64,000 nucleotides of DNA from Bartonella sp. AU18XJBT. GTDB taxonomy: Bacteria; Pseudomonadota; Alphaproteobacteria; Rhizobiales; Rhizobiaceae. Where the stretch lies: positions 171,195-235,194 of the forward strand of contig NZ_JAQITE010000001.1 in NCBI RefSeq assembly GCF_028618595.1, read 5' to 3'. Below are positions 40,986-51,413 of the stretch, piece by piece (within the stretch, counting starts at the first letter, position 1; each line of letters starts with the position of its first letter). A program made the translations under genes and the position numbers. The notes beneath the pieces are model-generated. The model ran no database searches, was not told the origin of the DNA, and worked only from the letters and a program-made list of their open reading frames with translations.

Positions 40986-41432
40986 ATGTCTGAGATAATA
41001 ACGATTTTAAATGGTCCTAATTTAAATTTTCTAGGTCAACGTGAGCCAGAAATTTATGGAACTGAAACTTTAGAAGATATTGAAAAAAGATGCAGAGAAT
41101 GGGCAAAAAAAAATAATATTATCATAAATTTTTATCAAAGTAACTGTGAAGGGCAATTAGTAGCATGGATACAAGAAGCAATAGAGACAAGTTCTGGGTT
41201 GATCATTAACCCAGCGGCTTACAGTCATACATCTGTTGCACTTCTTGATGCCCTAAAAATGTTTTCAGGGCCGAAAGTAGAAGTTCATTTATCTCACATT
41301 TATCAGCGTGAAGCTTTTCGCCACCATTCTTATACATCTGCAGCTGTAGATGCTATCATAACCGGGTGTGGTGGTGAAGGATATTGGTTTGCACTTGAAT
41401 ATATTGCAAAACAATTAAATTGTGATAGATAA
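40986..41432 (+). CDS. aroQ: type II 3-dehydroquinate dehydratase
   Basis: 148 residues, the standard size. It has LNGPNLNFLGQREPEIYG at the N-terminus, with the catalytic tyrosine and the flexible lid arginine. NPAAYSHTSVALLDAL and EVHLSHIYQREAFRHHSYTS supply substrate contacts and the catalytic histidine. It acts in the shikimate pathway. GAAAAGGC lies before the ATG. It sits alone between recF and the cyo operon. Confidence 0.95.
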   Translation: MSEIITILNGPNLNFLGQREPEIYGTETLEDIEKRCREWAKKNNIIINFYQSNCEGQLVAWIQEAIETSSGLIINPAAYSHTSVALLDALKMFSGPKVEVHLSHIYQREAFRHHSYTSAAVDAIITGCGGEGYWFALEYIAKQLNCDR

Positions 41433-41474
41433 AGAGTAAGCGTTTGATAAGAGTAATATAGGCATTGAATTCAC

Positions 41475-41502
41475 TTGATAATTATTTTCAAATCTGTACA
41501 AT
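41475..41502 (+). promoter_or_regulatory. candidate promoter of cyoABCD
   Basis: TTGATA, a 16-bp spacer and TACAAT fit a sigma-70-type promoter 54 bp upstream of cyoA. Found by eye; no transcript evidence. Confidence 0.35.
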
Positions 41503-41555
41503 GTGAGGTATATATTTATGACAATTTTTGGTGCATATGACGGGGGTAAATAAAG

Positions 41556-42527
41556 ATGAAAAACTTTATTAGACAATTAGAAATGCTTGTGACTTTAGGG
41601 GGAGCACTGCTTTTGTCTGGTTGTAAAATGGATGTCCTTCAGCCGTCAGGTTATGTCGCACGTCAACAGCTCATTTTGATTGTTGCTTGTGTGGTTGTTA
41701 TGCTTTGCGTTGTCATTCCAGTTATGGTGAGTGTGGTATTTTTAGCGATAAAATATCGCGCATCGAATACGAAAGCGAACTATTCTCCTGATTGGGCGCA
41801 TTCAAATAAAATTGAAGCAGTAATGTGGGGTATTCCAATTGTAATCGTAATGGTTTTAGGTTCATTAACAGCTTATTATACCTATAAGCTTGAGCCTACA
41901 CATCCTCTTCCAGTAGAGGTTGTGGGGGAAGGAGAGCCATTGCAGATTGATGCTGTAGCTCTTGATTGGAAATGGGTTTTTATTTATCCTCAATATGGTG
42001 TTGCATCGATCAATGAAATTTACGCACCTAAAGGACGTCAAGTTTTATTGCAATTGACGTCAGAAAATTCTGTCAATGCCTTTTGGGTTCCTAAATTGGG
42101 TACAGTTCTTTATGCTATGCCGCAGATGAATGCTAAGTTGCATTTGGTCGCTGAAGAACAGGGAGTATTCAAAGGAACCTCGGCAAATTACAGCGGTGAT
42201 GGTTTTTCAGGGATGCGGTTTAAGTGGCATTCTGTGTCTTCGCAGGATTTTGAGGATTGGATTGTGAAAGCTCGGGCTAATGGTCGAGTTCTTGATCGTA
42301 CATCTTATCGTCAACTTTCTATTGCGCCTCGTATGGGTGATATTGCTGCGAAGGAAAAAGATGCTGAAGTTCGTTATTTTGCGCCTGTTGAGAAGCGGCT
42401 TTACTATCGTATTGTTAATCGGTGTGTCGACGAAAATACGGTATGTAATGAAGATTTAATGAAGCGTGCTGCTGCTCAGACACTGTGGGGTGCACTGTGT
42501 TCAGTATTTGATCCTGATGTTATTTAA
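41556..42527 (+). CDS. cyoA: cytochrome bo ubiquinol oxidase subunit II
   Basis: 323-residue lipoprotein subunit. A signal peptide ends in LLLSGC, with the lipid-bearing cysteine at residue 23. Two membrane helices (about 35-65 and 87-108) precede the periplasmic cupredoxin domain, which keeps the fold (LDWKWVFIYPQYGVA, NAFWVPKLG) but lacks the CuA cysteines, as expected for quinol oxidases. The C-terminal COX_ARM region is extended. First gene of cyoABCD. Confidence 0.95.
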   Translation: MKNFIRQLEMLVTLGGALLLSGCKMDVLQPSGYVARQQLILIVACVVVMLCVVIPVMVSVVFLAIKYRASNTKANYSPDWAHSNKIEAVMWGIPIVIVMVLGSLTAYYTYKLEPTHPLPVEVVGEGEPLQIDAVALDWKWVFIYPQYGVASINEIYAPKGRQVLLQLTSENSVNAFWVPKLGTVLYAMPQMNAKLHLVAEEQGVFKGTSANYSGDGFSGMRFKWHSVSSQDFEDWIVKARANGRVLDRTSYRQLSIAPRMGDIAAKEKDAEVRYFAPVEKRLYYRIVNRCVDENTVCNEDLMKRAAAQTLWGALCSVFDPDVI

Positions 42528-42604
42528 AAAGGGTCAGTAAAGAAAGAGCCCTTTTAAAATAAGGTTTCTTTTAAACTTGAATTTCATTTAAAATGGGTTA
42601 AGAA

Positions 42605-44623
42605 ATGTTTGGAAGACTTACAGATCCTACGGCAGGTGCTTTTCATGCACTTGCACATGAACCGATCGTTTTATATACGTGTATTGCGATTGTTTTGGTT
42701 GGTTTAATTGCTGTTGTTGCTCTAACAGCACTTGGGTGGTGGGGGATTTTATGGCGAAATTGGATTACAACGGTTGACCATAAACGCATAGGCATTATGT
42801 ATATCGTGCTTGGCATTATCATGCTTGTTCGTGGTTTTGCGGATGCGATTATGATGCGGACCCATCAAGCTTTTGCTCTTGGGAGTGAGACAGCAGGTTA
42901 TTTGCCCCCTGACCATTTTGATCAAATTTTTTCGGCGCATGGCACGATCATGATTTTTTTCATGGCTACGCCTATTTTATTTGGTCTTTTTAATTATCTT
43001 ATACCGCTTCAAATTGGTGCGCGTGATGTTGCTTTTCCCTTTGCAAATAATCTAGGTTTTTGGATTACGGCTGCAGGGGCAATATTGATTAACATATCCC
43101 TAGGTGTTGGGAATTTTGGTCGTGGTGGTTGGTTGATGTATCCACCTTTTTCAGAATTGCAAACGAGTCCAGATACAGGGGTGGATTATTATTTATGGTC
43201 GCTTCAACTTTCTGGTATAGCAACAACAATGGGGGCGGTCAATTTCGTTGCGACTTTGATTAAGATGCGCGCTCCTGGGATGACGATGATGAGAATGCCT
43301 ATTTTTTGTTGGAGCGCTTTTGTTAGCAATGTCCTTATTTTAGTTATTTACCCTGTTTTAACTGTAGCATTTGCACTCTTGGCATGCGATCGTTATTTGG
43401 GCATGAATTTCTTTTCTAATGTTGGTGGCGGAAATCCGATGGTATGGATTAACTATGTTTGGGTTTTTGGTCATCCTGAGGTTTATGTTTTGGTTGTTCC
43501 TGCTTTTGGAATTGTTTCCGAGGTTGTATCAACTTTTTCTTCAAAACGCCTCTTTGGTTATACTTCCATGATATGGGCTATGGTGGTTATTTTGATTCTT
43601 TCGCTTCTTGTTTGGGGACATCATTTCTTTACAATGGGTGGCGGTGAAGTTGTAAATACCTTCTTTAGTATTGCGACGATGATCATCGCAGTTCCAACAG
43701 GTGTAAAAGTCTTTAATTGGCTGCTTACGATGTATAAAGGTCGGATTCGCTTTGAGCCTCCGATGCTTTGGTGCATGGGAATGATCTTTACGTTTGTTGG
43801 TGGTGGATTAACCGGTGTTTTATTATCTATTGTCCCTGCTGATTGGCAGTTTCATAATTCGCTCTTTTTGATAGCACATTTCCATCATACAATTATTGGA
43901 GGTGTTGTTTTTGCTTATTTAGCCGGGCTTGCTTTTTGGTTTCCAAAAGCTTTTGGTTATAAACCAAATCGCATGCTAGGTATCGCATCTTTCTGGTGTT
44001 GGTTTATTGGTTTTTACCTTGCCTTTTTCCCCGTTTATGCGCTTGGTTTAATGGGTGCGACACGTCGTCTTCAGCATTACATGGAACCTAGTTGGCAGCC
44101 GATGTTTATTATTGCTGCTCTAGGTGCTTTTATTATCTTACTTGGTATCCTTTGTTTTGTGTTACAGGTTGTTTTGGCAATTTGGTACGGTATTAAGCAT
44201 AAAGGTCACTTACCGGTAACGTTAAATGATTCTTGGGGTGATGCACGTACACTTGAATGGTTTACCTCTTCACCGCCTCCTTCCTATAATTTTGCTCTTC
44301 TTCCAAAGATACAGTCTGATGATGCTTATTGGAATATGAAGAAAAGTGGTTATCAACGCCCGACAAGTGGATTTACAAAAATTCATATGCCATCGAATAC
44401 ATCGGCTGGGATTATTGCTGGCTTCTTCTCATTAGTTGTTGGTTTTGCGCTTGTTTGGCATATTTGGTGGCTTGTTGCGGTCGGACTGGTTGGTTTTATT
44501 GCAACGCTTGTGTGTCATTCATTAACAGGTGATCACCATGGTTATTATATTCCAGCTGAAGAAGTGCAAAAAACTGAAGATGCTTTTACAGCTGTTCTTA
44601 AAGAACAAGGAGTGACAGTATGA
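42605..44623 (+). CDS. cyoB: cytochrome bo ubiquinol oxidase subunit I
   Basis: 672-residue heme-copper oxidase catalytic subunit with about 14-15 membrane helices. The low-spin heme histidine is in FSAHGTIMIFF. CuB ligands are in WVFGHPEVYVL (with the cross-linked Tyr) and VWGHHFFTMG. Heme ligands of the binuclear centre are in LIAHFHHTIIGG. It reduces O2 to water and pumps protons. It starts 77 nt after cyoA and overlaps cyoC by 4 bp. Confidence 0.97.
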   Translation: MFGRLTDPTAGAFHALAHEPIVLYTCIAIVLVGLIAVVALTALGWWGILWRNWITTVDHKRIGIMYIVLGIIMLVRGFADAIMMRTHQAFALGSETAGYLPPDHFDQIFSAHGTIMIFFMATPILFGLFNYLIPLQIGARDVAFPFANNLGFWITAAGAILINISLGVGNFGRGGWLMYPPFSELQTSPDTGVDYYLWSLQLSGIATTMGAVNFVATLIKMRAPGMTMMRMPIFCWSAFVSNVLILVIYPVLTVAFALLACDRYLGMNFFSNVGGGNPMVWINYVWVFGHPEVYVLVVPAFGIVSEVVSTFSSKRLFGYTSMIWAMVVILILSLLVWGHHFFTMGGGEVVNTFFSIATMIIAVPTGVKVFNWLLTMYKGRIRFEPPMLWCMGMIFTFVGGGLTGVLLSIVPADWQFHNSLFLIAHFHHTIIGGVVFAYLAGLAFWFPKAFGYKPNRMLGIASFWCWFIGFYLAFFPVYALGLMGATRRLQHYMEPSWQPMFIIAALGAFIILLGILCFVLQVVLAIWYGIKHKGHLPVTLNDSWGDARTLEWFTSSPPPSYNFALLPKIQSDDAYWNMKKSGYQRPTSGFTKIHMPSNTSAGIIAGFFSLVVGFALVWHIWWLVAVGLVGFIATLVCHSLTGDHHGYYIPAEEVQKTEDAFTAVLKEQGVTV

Positions 44624-45288
44624 GTGCTGTAACAATGAATAATGCGAGTACTGTAGATGAACTTCACCACGATAGTAACTCGGTAATGACGTTTGGTTTT
44701 TGGGTCTATATTCTTTCAGACTTAATCCTGTTTTCGACACTTTTTTCAAGTTTTGCTGTCTTTTCTGCTTCTTATGGTGGTGGTAAAGCAGGCAATGAGT
44801 TTATTGATTTAAAGTTTGTTTTGATTGAGACCGCTTTTTTATTGTTTTCATCCGTCACTTATGGCTTTGCAATGGTACAAGCACATAAAAACAACATCGG
44901 TGGTGTGCGTTTATGGATGGCTATAACCTTTGTATTTGGGTGTTGTTTTATTGGTATGGAACTTTACGAATTCCATGAGCTTTTGAGTGAGGTATTTTAT
45001 TACGATCCAAATGCTTATGCGGGTATTGAACCTTCAACAGGTTTGCAACTTTTTGGACGGGAGATACTTTCTGCTTATTGGTCGGCATTTTTTGCTTTGG
45101 TTGGTACTCATGGACTTCACGTAAGTGTTGGTCTTCTTTGGATGGTCGTGATGTTTTTTCATCTTCGTCGTCATGGTTTGGATCAGAATAATAAAACACG
45201 TTTGGCATGCCTTTCCATTTTTTGGCATTTACTTGATATTGTATGGGTTGGTGTTTTCACCATGGTTTATCTATTAGGAGCGTTGTGA
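44620..45288 (+). CDS. cyoC: cytochrome bo ubiquinol oxidase subunit III
   Basis: 222 residues with five membrane helices, as usual for the short quinol-oxidase form. It has FGFWVYILSDLILFSTLFSSF near residues 25-45, the GMELYEFHELL segment and a HGLHVSVGLLWM block. It supports stability and proton uptake of the oxidase. It overlaps both cyoB (4 bp) and cyoD (1 bp, TGATG). Confidence 0.95.
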   Translation: MSAVTMNNASTVDELHHDSNSVMTFGFWVYILSDLILFSTLFSSFAVFSASYGGGKAGNEFIDLKFVLIETAFLLFSSVTYGFAMVQAHKNNIGGVRLWMAITFVFGCCFIGMELYEFHELLSEVFYYDPNAYAGIEPSTGLQLFGREILSAYWSAFFALVGTHGLHVSVGLLWMVVMFFHLRRHGLDQNNKTRLACLSIFWHLLDIVWVGVFTMVYLLGAL

Positions 45289-46016
45289 TGAGCATGCAAA
45301 ATGAAACACATGGTCCCAGTACTGGTTCCTATTTGGTCGGTTTTATTCTGGCTGTATTTTTCACTTTGGGTTCTTTTATTCCTGTGATGTATGGAATGAT
45401 GGAAAGTTGGGCAATTAGTACAAAGGTCGCGTATCTTATTGGAATGGCAATTATTCAGATTATAGTACAAATTGTTTTCTTTTTACACTTGAACTCTGGT
45501 CCAGATGCCAAGTGGAATTTAAGCGCTTTATGGTTTGCTGCTATTTGCGTTTTTGTTATTATTGGGGGAACTTGGTGGGCTATTTCCCATTTGAATTATA
45601 ATATGATGGGTGGTTCAGGACGTGTTGTTGAACCTGAAATATCAGGTGTAGATGATTCTTCAGTATCTGATCAGTTATCAAACAAAGATGTATCCGTAAG
45701 AAAACAGCCAGAAAAAATACAGGGCTCAGAAGTTTCGATTGAGCAAGGTGCAAGTACGCAAACTCCTGTAGATCAAGTTCCTGGTTCAGAAATGCCCATG
45801 GGGCAGGGTCTAGGTACGCAAACTCCTGTAGATCAAGCACCTGATTCAGAAATGCCTATGGGGCAGGATCTAAGTACGCAAACTCCTGTAGATCAAGCAC
45901 CTGGTTCAGAAATGCCTATGAGGCAGGGTCTAAGTACGCAAACTCCTGTAGATCAAGTTCCTGGTTCAGAAATGCCCATGGGGCAGGATCTAAATACGCA
46001 AACTCCTGTAGAGTAG
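45288..46016 (+). CDS. cyoD: cytochrome bo ubiquinol oxidase subunit IV with C-terminal repeat tail
   Basis: 242 residues, about twice the family's usual 110-130. Residues 1-110 are a normal CyoD: TGSYLVGFILAVFFTLGSFIP, IIQIIVQIVFFLHLN and a third helix ending WWAISHLNYNMM. Residues about 111-145 are a polar linker and residues 146-242 are four and nine-tenths tandem 20-residue units. The start at 45288 was chosen because it couples to the cyoC stop; an upstream in-frame ATG at 45243 lies inside cyoC. The tail's location and role are unknown. Confidence 0.93.
   Translation: MSMQNETHGPSTGSYLVGFILAVFFTLGSFIPVMYGMMESWAISTKVAYLIGMAIIQIIVQIVFFLHLNSGPDAKWNLSALWFAAICVFVIIGGTWWAISHLNYNMMGGSGRVVEPEISGVDDSSVSDQLSNKDVSVRKQPEKIQGSEVSIEQGASTQTPVDQVPGSEMPMGQGLGTQTPVDQAPDSEMPMGQDLSTQTPVDQAPGSEMPMRQGLSTQTPVDQVPGSEMPMGQDLNTQTPVE
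45723..46016 (+). repeat. 60-bp in-frame tandem repeats in cyoD
   Basis: Five units begin at 45723, 45783, 45843, 45903 and 45963, the last cut short by the stop at 54 bp. The consensus unit codes GSEMPMGQxLxTQTPVDQxP. The first unit is most diverged (GSEVSIEQGAS), while units 2-5 differ by only a few bases each, which points to recent slippage or unequal crossing-over. Confidence 0.95.
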
Positions 46017-46414
46017 TTGTTAGAAATATCTATAGAGCTGATGCGGCATGTATCAGCTCGTAGAAGGAATTCGTAGGATATAAAGAAGGGGATAAGTACA
46101 AGATATCAGTGGAATGAGTATCATTATTTTGAATACACTTTTAATTTAAAAGAGAAATTCCAAGGGGTATTTAGTCAAGCTTTAATTTTGAGATAAATAG
46201 CTATTTGTAGAATATACACAAAGTGATATTTGTAAAATTTACTACAAAGAAAGAGAATGTGAGAAACAAGTTTTTATGTTGTATAAGATAAAAAAAGCTA
46301 CGAAGCAGTAATGTTTTTAGGTTTACAGAATTTATATTAAAGATAGCATTAAAGTTATTTATAATAATAATATGCAATTGAAATCAAAAATTTAGAAAAT
46401 AATCAGAAAACTTA
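46017..46414. other. intergenic region cyoD-gpsA
   Basis: About 400 bp of AT-rich sequence, with no gene, repeat copy or convincing terminator seen. Confidence 0.5.
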
Positions 46415-47422
46415 ATGAAACCCGTTGTAATGACAGTTATTGGTGCTGGTTCTTTTGGTACTGCATTAGCGATAGCTCTTGCCCGTAATGGTCATAATGT
46501 TTTACTTTGGGGATATAGTCCTCAACATATCAAAGAATTACAGGAACAACGCTGTAATCAAGTATATTTACCCGATATTCGATTTCCTGAAAATTTATTA
46601 CTTGAAGCTTCGCTTGAAACTGCAATAATGGCAAGTCACAATATATTAATCGCTGTTCCAAGCCATGTATTTCATCAAGTTTTGTATAATATTCAGCCTT
46701 ATTTAGATCAGCATTCACGCGTTATTTGGGCTACAAAAGGTTTAGAACATGGTACTGGACGTTTCTTACAAGAGGTTGCTCGTGAGATTTTAGGTGAAAA
46801 AATTCCTTTAGCTGTTTTTTCTGGACCAACTTTTGCTCAAGAACTCGCTATTGGATGGCCTACTGCAATGACGATAGCAGCTTCTGATGTTGAGTTTGGT
46901 AAAGAATTGCAGCAACTTTTTCATTGTGACAAAAGTTTTAGAGTTTATAAAAGTTCAGATATGATTGGCGTTCAATTAGGGGGAGCAGTCAAAAATGTTA
47001 TTGCTATTGGTGCAGGAATATCAGATGGCATAGGTTTTGGGGCAAATGCACGAATAGCTCTTATCACACGAGGACTAGCTGAAATCAGTCGTTTAGGAGG
47101 AGCTATGGGTGCTGAGCATTCCACATTTATGGGAATGACAGGCTTAGGTGATCTGGTTTTGACATGTACTGATGATCAGTCGCGTAATCGCCGTTTTGGA
47201 ATACTTCTTGGTAAAGGAATAGACATAAAAGAAGCGGAAAAACAAATTGGTCAGGTTGTGGAAGGGTACTTAAATACTAGGGAAGTACATACGTTGGCGC
47301 AGCGTATTGGGGTAGAAATGCCCATTGTAGAACAAATTTATCAAATTCTCTATTGTGGTAAAAACATAACTGAAGCGGCAAACACACTGCTAAGCCGCGC
47401 CCTCAAGGACGAAATAAACTGA
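46415..47422 (+). CDS. gpsA: NAD(P)-dependent glycerol-3-phosphate dehydrogenase
   Basis: 335 residues. The Rossmann motif [17 protein letters not shown] (about 10-26) opens the protein. Catalytic and substrate blocks are [32 protein letters not shown] (with the catalytic lysine) and [12 protein letters not shown]. It makes sn-glycerol-3-phosphate for phospholipid synthesis. No ribosome site stands out before the ATG, but an upstream extension is not available. Confidence 0.96.
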   Translation: MKPVVMTVIGAGSFGTALAIALARNGHNVLLWGYSPQHIKELQEQRCNQVYLPDIRFPENLLLEASLETAIMASHNILIAVPSHVFHQVLYNIQPYLDQHSRVIWATKGLEHGTGRFLQEVAREILGEKIPLAVFSGPTFAQELAIGWPTAMTIAASDVEFGKELQQLFHCDKSFRVYKSSDMIGVQLGGAVKNVIAIGAGISDGIGFGANARIALITRGLAEISRLGGAMGAEHSTFMGMTGLGDLVLTCTDDQSRNRRFGILLGKGIDIKEAEKQIGQVVEGYLNTREVHTLAQRIGVEMPIVEQIYQILYCGKNITEAANTLLSRALKDEIN

Positions 47423-48007
47423 TATTTTGTTTTTTTAAAAATAATTCCAATCGTAAAAAATAGAAATATGTTATGAAGCATATAAAATAGATTGTATTGA
47501 TGGTTGTATAAGGCAATCATATTCCAGCAAATTATAGATTCAGACCATTCGATTTTTTATAAAATATGGCTGAAATATAAAAGTTTTGGCTTTTGTCGAA
47601 GAGCTATCTCTTTGAAAATAGATTATCATTTCCACTTATGCATGTTTATGTAATGTAATGAACAAGATATTTTGATTATCTCTTAAATTCATCTCACAAT
47701 GATATTTGCAAACAGAATAATACAAGACTTATTAGGTAGAAGTATCTTATTTATGTAACGTATAAGCTAAGAATATCGGGGCAGGGATATTGTGTATTCT
47801 CTGTTTTTGTAATTCTTTAAAACAAGAAGACAATCTAATTTGGGAAGAAGATGAAATTGTAAAGATGAAAACCAATTCTCATCTTTACAATTATTTTTAA
47901 ATTCAGTTTTACGCTATCGAAAGCAATATCTTTTAAATAATGGAGATTATCTCACACCTTTATTTTTTCATTTTCTAATGAAAGCATTTCTTTGATGTGT
48001 CAGGTAA

Positions 48008-48195
48008 AATAGAACGCCCAAAAAAACCGATTGTTGTTGTATATTCACGCGTTTATTTTAAAGAGACCTCTCTTAAAACCCCAAAGCCCAATTCGTGACG
48101 GGGACCGTGAATAGTATAGCGATAAAGCCATTGTGCGCATTCCTATCTTTACGTTTATGAAGGAAGGAAGCTGAGCATCATTACCCCCCTCGATG
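48008..48195 (-). repeat. decayed copy of a ~190-bp repeat family (copy 4)
   Basis: Read on the minus strand it aligns well with copy 3: AACGTAAAGATAGGAATGCGC, CTATACTATTCACGG, GAGAGGTCTCTTTAAAAT, GCGTGAATATACAACAAC and a GGGCGTTCT end. Stops and small shifts interrupt any frame. Confidence 0.55.
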
Positions 48196-48544
48196 TTGAG
48201 ACAGTTCTTGGCAATTGAAGTTGTTCAGTAGAGATATTTACGCCTTTTATTTTCTCACATGTCAATTCTGTTTTTTATATGCAAGAAATGATTTTTGGAA
48301 TTACAACTTTAAAAGTCTAAGATTGAAAAAGTGTTATTGTACTTGTTTGTGGCTGTCATCTAAACTGAAAAATAATGTGATTATAAAGATAACAAATTGA
48401 TTTATATGAATAATTCATTTTATTTTGTATTGAGTTAATTAAAAAATATGTGTTTCCTTGTCACAAGCGGGTTAGTATGTGGATAAAAATTATTAAAAAT
48501 ACTTCTAATGAATCATCTCAAGTGTCAAGGGTTGTTTTAACATT

Positions 48545-48752
48545 AGAACATGGCAAGTAAAATGACGGTGTCGGTTTGTCATCTGTATAAACATTAAAAT
48601 GGTGGTAAAAAAGGATTTTATGTACTTCACAGGGGTTTTTATACGTTCTACAGGTATCATTGTGAAATGAAATGGCGTGCATTGAGAGATATCTTTAAAA
48701 AAATGCATGAAGGAGCAACAACTGTAGTGTTTTTGGGCGTTCTCTTTTATCT
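48545..48752 (+). repeat. decayed copy of a ~190-bp repeat family (copy 5)
   Basis: It shares GATTTTATGTACTTCACAGG, TATCATTGTGAAATGAAATG, GGCGTGCATTGAGAGATAT and a GGGCGTTCTC end with copies 1 and 2. It lies 350 bp from copy 4 in the opposite orientation. Confidence 0.55.
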
Positions 48753-49268
48753 GATACATTAGAGAAATGCTTTCATTAAAGAATAATAGTAAGATGAACG
48801 ATTGATTTCTTTACGCCTTCATATTTCTTCCTAAATTAGATTGCATGTACGTTTCAAGAATAAATCAAACGGTAGGCAATATTTTCCTCAATCTGGTATA
48901 CAAAAGCTGAAGCTAGGAATTTTAATAATTCTCTAATCTCTGTTTCAAACTGGGTGGCATGAGGGCTGGATATTGATTTATAAGCAAGGGCAAAAGCATA
49001 TGCTTTAGTAAGGTAAATAACGTCATAAAATACAATATTTATCAACCATGGATTGAAGAAATATCCTAGCTTTTTATAAAATACTTTGCAAAACAAGGCA
49101 TCGTACATTTTGTTTTGTATTCACTTATTCTTACAAATATTTGCACACATGCCTTACGTCATATTATTAGTAAGTCAATACACTGTTATATAGCTGAGAA
49201 AGTTTCAATACCCAACTAAAGCACTATACACATGATTTATTTTACTTTTTAGTGCAATGAAATAAAAT

Positions 49269-50087
49269 TTATCCTTCTTGGGAATCGTCACTTTTTTTTA
49301 GTTCTTCAAGTATTGGCATAGACATGATGTTATAGCCTGAATCAACATAATGGATTTCACCTGTAACACCTGATGATAAGTCAGAGAGTAGATAAAGAGC
49401 AGATTTTCCAATTTCATGAATATTTACGGTACGCCGTAATGGGGCATTACGGCGTTGATGTGAAAATATTGCCCGTGCAGCTGCAATGCCATTACCTGCT
49501 AAAGTTCTAACAGGACCAGCGGAAATCGCATTGACACGGATATTTTGAGGACCAAAGTCCGCTGCTAAATAACGGACCATAGCTTCTAAAGCTGCTTTAG
49601 CAACACCCATGATGTTATAATTAGGCACAACTTGCTGTGAAGCACCATAGGTAAGAGTTAAAAGTGTTCCTCCATTGGGCATAAGCTTACCCGCACGCTG
49701 GGCAATTTCAGTAAAGGAATAAGCTGAAATAACCATCGTACGTTGAAAGTTTTCACGTGTTGTAACATCAACGTAACGCCCTTTTAGCTGATTTTTATCT
49801 GAAAAACCAATGGCATGGACAATAAAATCAATAGTTTTCCATTCTTTTTCAAGTTGCTCAAAGACGTACTCAATATTTTCACTTTTTTCAACATCGCACT
49901 CTAGCACTAATTTGCAGCCAAGTTTATCTGCTAGAGGCTGAACACGTTTTCCAAAAGCATTTCCTTGATAAGTCAATGCTAATTCAGCTCCTGCTTGTGC
50001 AAGCTGACAGGCAATGCCCCAAGCAATTGAATGGTCATTCGCAATTCCCATAATAAGGCCACGTTTGCCCTCCATCAAACCTTTCAT
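49269..50087 (-). CDS. fabI: enoyl-ACP reductase (NADH)
   Basis: 272-residue short-chain dehydrogenase of the FabI type. It has GKRGLIMGIANDHSIAWGIA at the N-terminus, the catalytic Y-X6-K arrangement in YNIMGVAKAALEAMVRYLAADFG (about 157-179), and AGPVRTLAGNGI in the substrate loop. It reduces enoyl-ACP in the last step of each elongation cycle. Third gene of fabA-fabB-fabI, 48 nt after fabB. Confidence 0.95.
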   Translation of the reverse strand: MKGLMEGKRGLIMGIANDHSIAWGIACQLAQAGAELALTYQGNAFGKRVQPLADKLGCKLVLECDVEKSENIEYVFEQLEKEWKTIDFIVHAIGFSDKNQLKGRYVDVTTRENFQRTMVISAYSFTEIAQRAGKLMPNGGTLLTLTYGASQQVVPNYNIMGVAKAALEAMVRYLAADFGPQNIRVNAISAGPVRTLAGNGIAAARAIFSHQRRNAPLRRTVNIHEIGKSALYLLSDLSSGVTGEIHYVDSGYNIMSMPILEELKKSDDSQEG

Positions 50088-50135
50088 ATTATTCTCCGTA
50101 AGACCGTGCTTTTTTCAATTACTAAGAACTTTTGT

Positions 50136-51356
50136 TTATTCATAGCGTTGGAAAACAAGCGTTGCATTGGTACCGCCAAAGCCAAAAGTATTTGACAACA
50201 CGGTATTAAGTTGTTGATGATCGCGGCGTTTACGAACAATTGGCATATCGGCAAAAGCTGGATCAAGTTCTTCAATATGAGCACTTTCACAAATAAAATT
50301 ATGATTCATCATTAACAATGTATAGATTGCTTCTTGAACACCAGCTGCACCCAAGGAATGTCCTGTTAGAGATTTGGTAGCGGAAATGGGGGGGCATTGA
50401 TCACCTGCTCCGAAGATACGACGGATAGCTTCTATTTCAGGGGGATCACCAACAGGAGTTGCTGTCGCATGGGGATTGATATAATCAATTTTATTATTGA
50501 CTGTTACAAGGGCCATGCGCATGCACCGTTCCGCTCCCTCTCCTGATGGGGCAACCATATCATGCCCATCGGATGTCGCACCGTATCCAACGATTTCTCC
50601 GTAGATTTTTGCACCACGTGCTTTAGCAAGTTCTAAATCTTCAAGGACTAAAACGCCAGCCCCTCCAGCAATGACAAAACCATCACGATTAACATCATAA
50701 GCACGTGAAGCTTTGTGAGGGATGTCATTATATCTGCTGGACATAGCACCCATAGCATCGAATAAAACAGATAGTGTCCAATCCAAATCTTCGCAGCCAC
50801 CCGCAAAGACGCGTTTCTGCTTACCATATTGAATCATCTCGTAAGCATTACCAATACAATGATTTGAGGTAGCACAAGCTGAAGAGATTGAATAATTGAT
50901 CCCCTTTATTTTAAAGAAAGTTGCTAATGTTGCAGATGCTGTAGAACTCATCGCTTTAGGGACAACAAAAGGTCCAACACGTTTTGGACCTTTTTGGCGT
51001 GTAATATCAGCAGCTTCTACGATTGAATGTGTTGAAGCACCTCCAGAACCCATAATAATACCCGTGTGTTCATTCGATACTTCATGCGGTTCTAGACCCG
51101 CATCAGCAATTGCCTGATCCATGGCGATATGATTCCATGCTGTTCCACGCCCATGAAAACGTAGAGCACGTCGATCTACGAGTTCTTCTATATTAATATC
51201 GGGTTTACCGTAAACTCTGCTACGAAAGCCTAATTCGGCATATTGAGGTGCGTAAGAAATTCCGGATTTTGCTTCACGTAAACTGGTTAAAACAGCTCCA
51301 GGGTTATTTCCAATCGCGGAGACAATTCCCATACCGGTTACAACAACTCGACGCAT
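50136..51356 (-). CDS. fabB: 3-oxoacyl-ACP synthase I
   Basis: 406-residue ketoacyl synthase. The active-site cysteine is in [15 protein letters not shown] (about residue 163). The two catalytic histidines are in [15 protein letters not shown] and [24 protein letters not shown] closes the protein. The FabB rather than FabF type is supported by placement next to fabA. It elongates the cis-3-decenoyl intermediate in unsaturated fatty acid synthesis. Starts 57 nt after fabA with GGAGG nearby. Confidence 0.95.
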   Translation of the reverse strand: MRRVVVTGMGIVSAIGNNPGAVLTSLREAKSGISYAPQYAELGFRSRVYGKPDINIEELVDRRALRFHGRGTAWNHIAMDQAIADAGLEPHEVSNEHTGIIMGSGGASTHSIVEAADITRQKGPKRVGPFVVPKAMSSTASATLATFFKIKGINYSISSACATSNHCIGNAYEMIQYGKQKRVFAGGCEDLDWTLSVLFDAMGAMSSRYNDIPHKASRAYDVNRDGFVIAGGAGVLVLEDLELAKARGAKIYGEIVGYGATSDGHDMVAPSGEGAERCMRMALVTVNNKIDYINPHATATPVGDPPEIEAIRRIFGAGDQCPPISATKSLTGHSLGAAGVQEAIYTLLMMNHNFICESAHIEELDPAFADMPIVRKRRDHQQLNTVLSNTFGFGGTNATLVFQRYE

Positions 51357-51413
51357 TCATACCTCCTCGTTCCATACAGAATAGTGAAAAGTTCTTTCTA
51401 ATGGAAATAACGT

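Larger units (their letters stand above)
47423..49268. other. longest gene-poor region of the window
   Basis: 1.85 kb between two gene ends that face each other. It contains two decayed repeat copies in opposite orientation (48008-48195 minus, 48545-48752 plus), an exact DnaA 9-mer (48478-48486), and short ORFs, for example 84 codons at 48854-49108 on the minus strand, that match no family I recognise. It looks like a gene graveyard. Confidence 0.6.

Noticed and set aside
45580..45840. Minus-strand ORF with repeated LDLQEFAYL units
   Set aside because: It is the antisense shadow of the cyoD tandem repeats.
45723..46016. Tandem repeats considered as a CRISPR array
   Set aside because: Units are contiguous, in frame with cyoD, and have no spacers.
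48854..49108. 84-codon minus-strand ORF
   Set aside because: Some helical character but no recognisable family. It lies in a decayed region, so support is insufficient.
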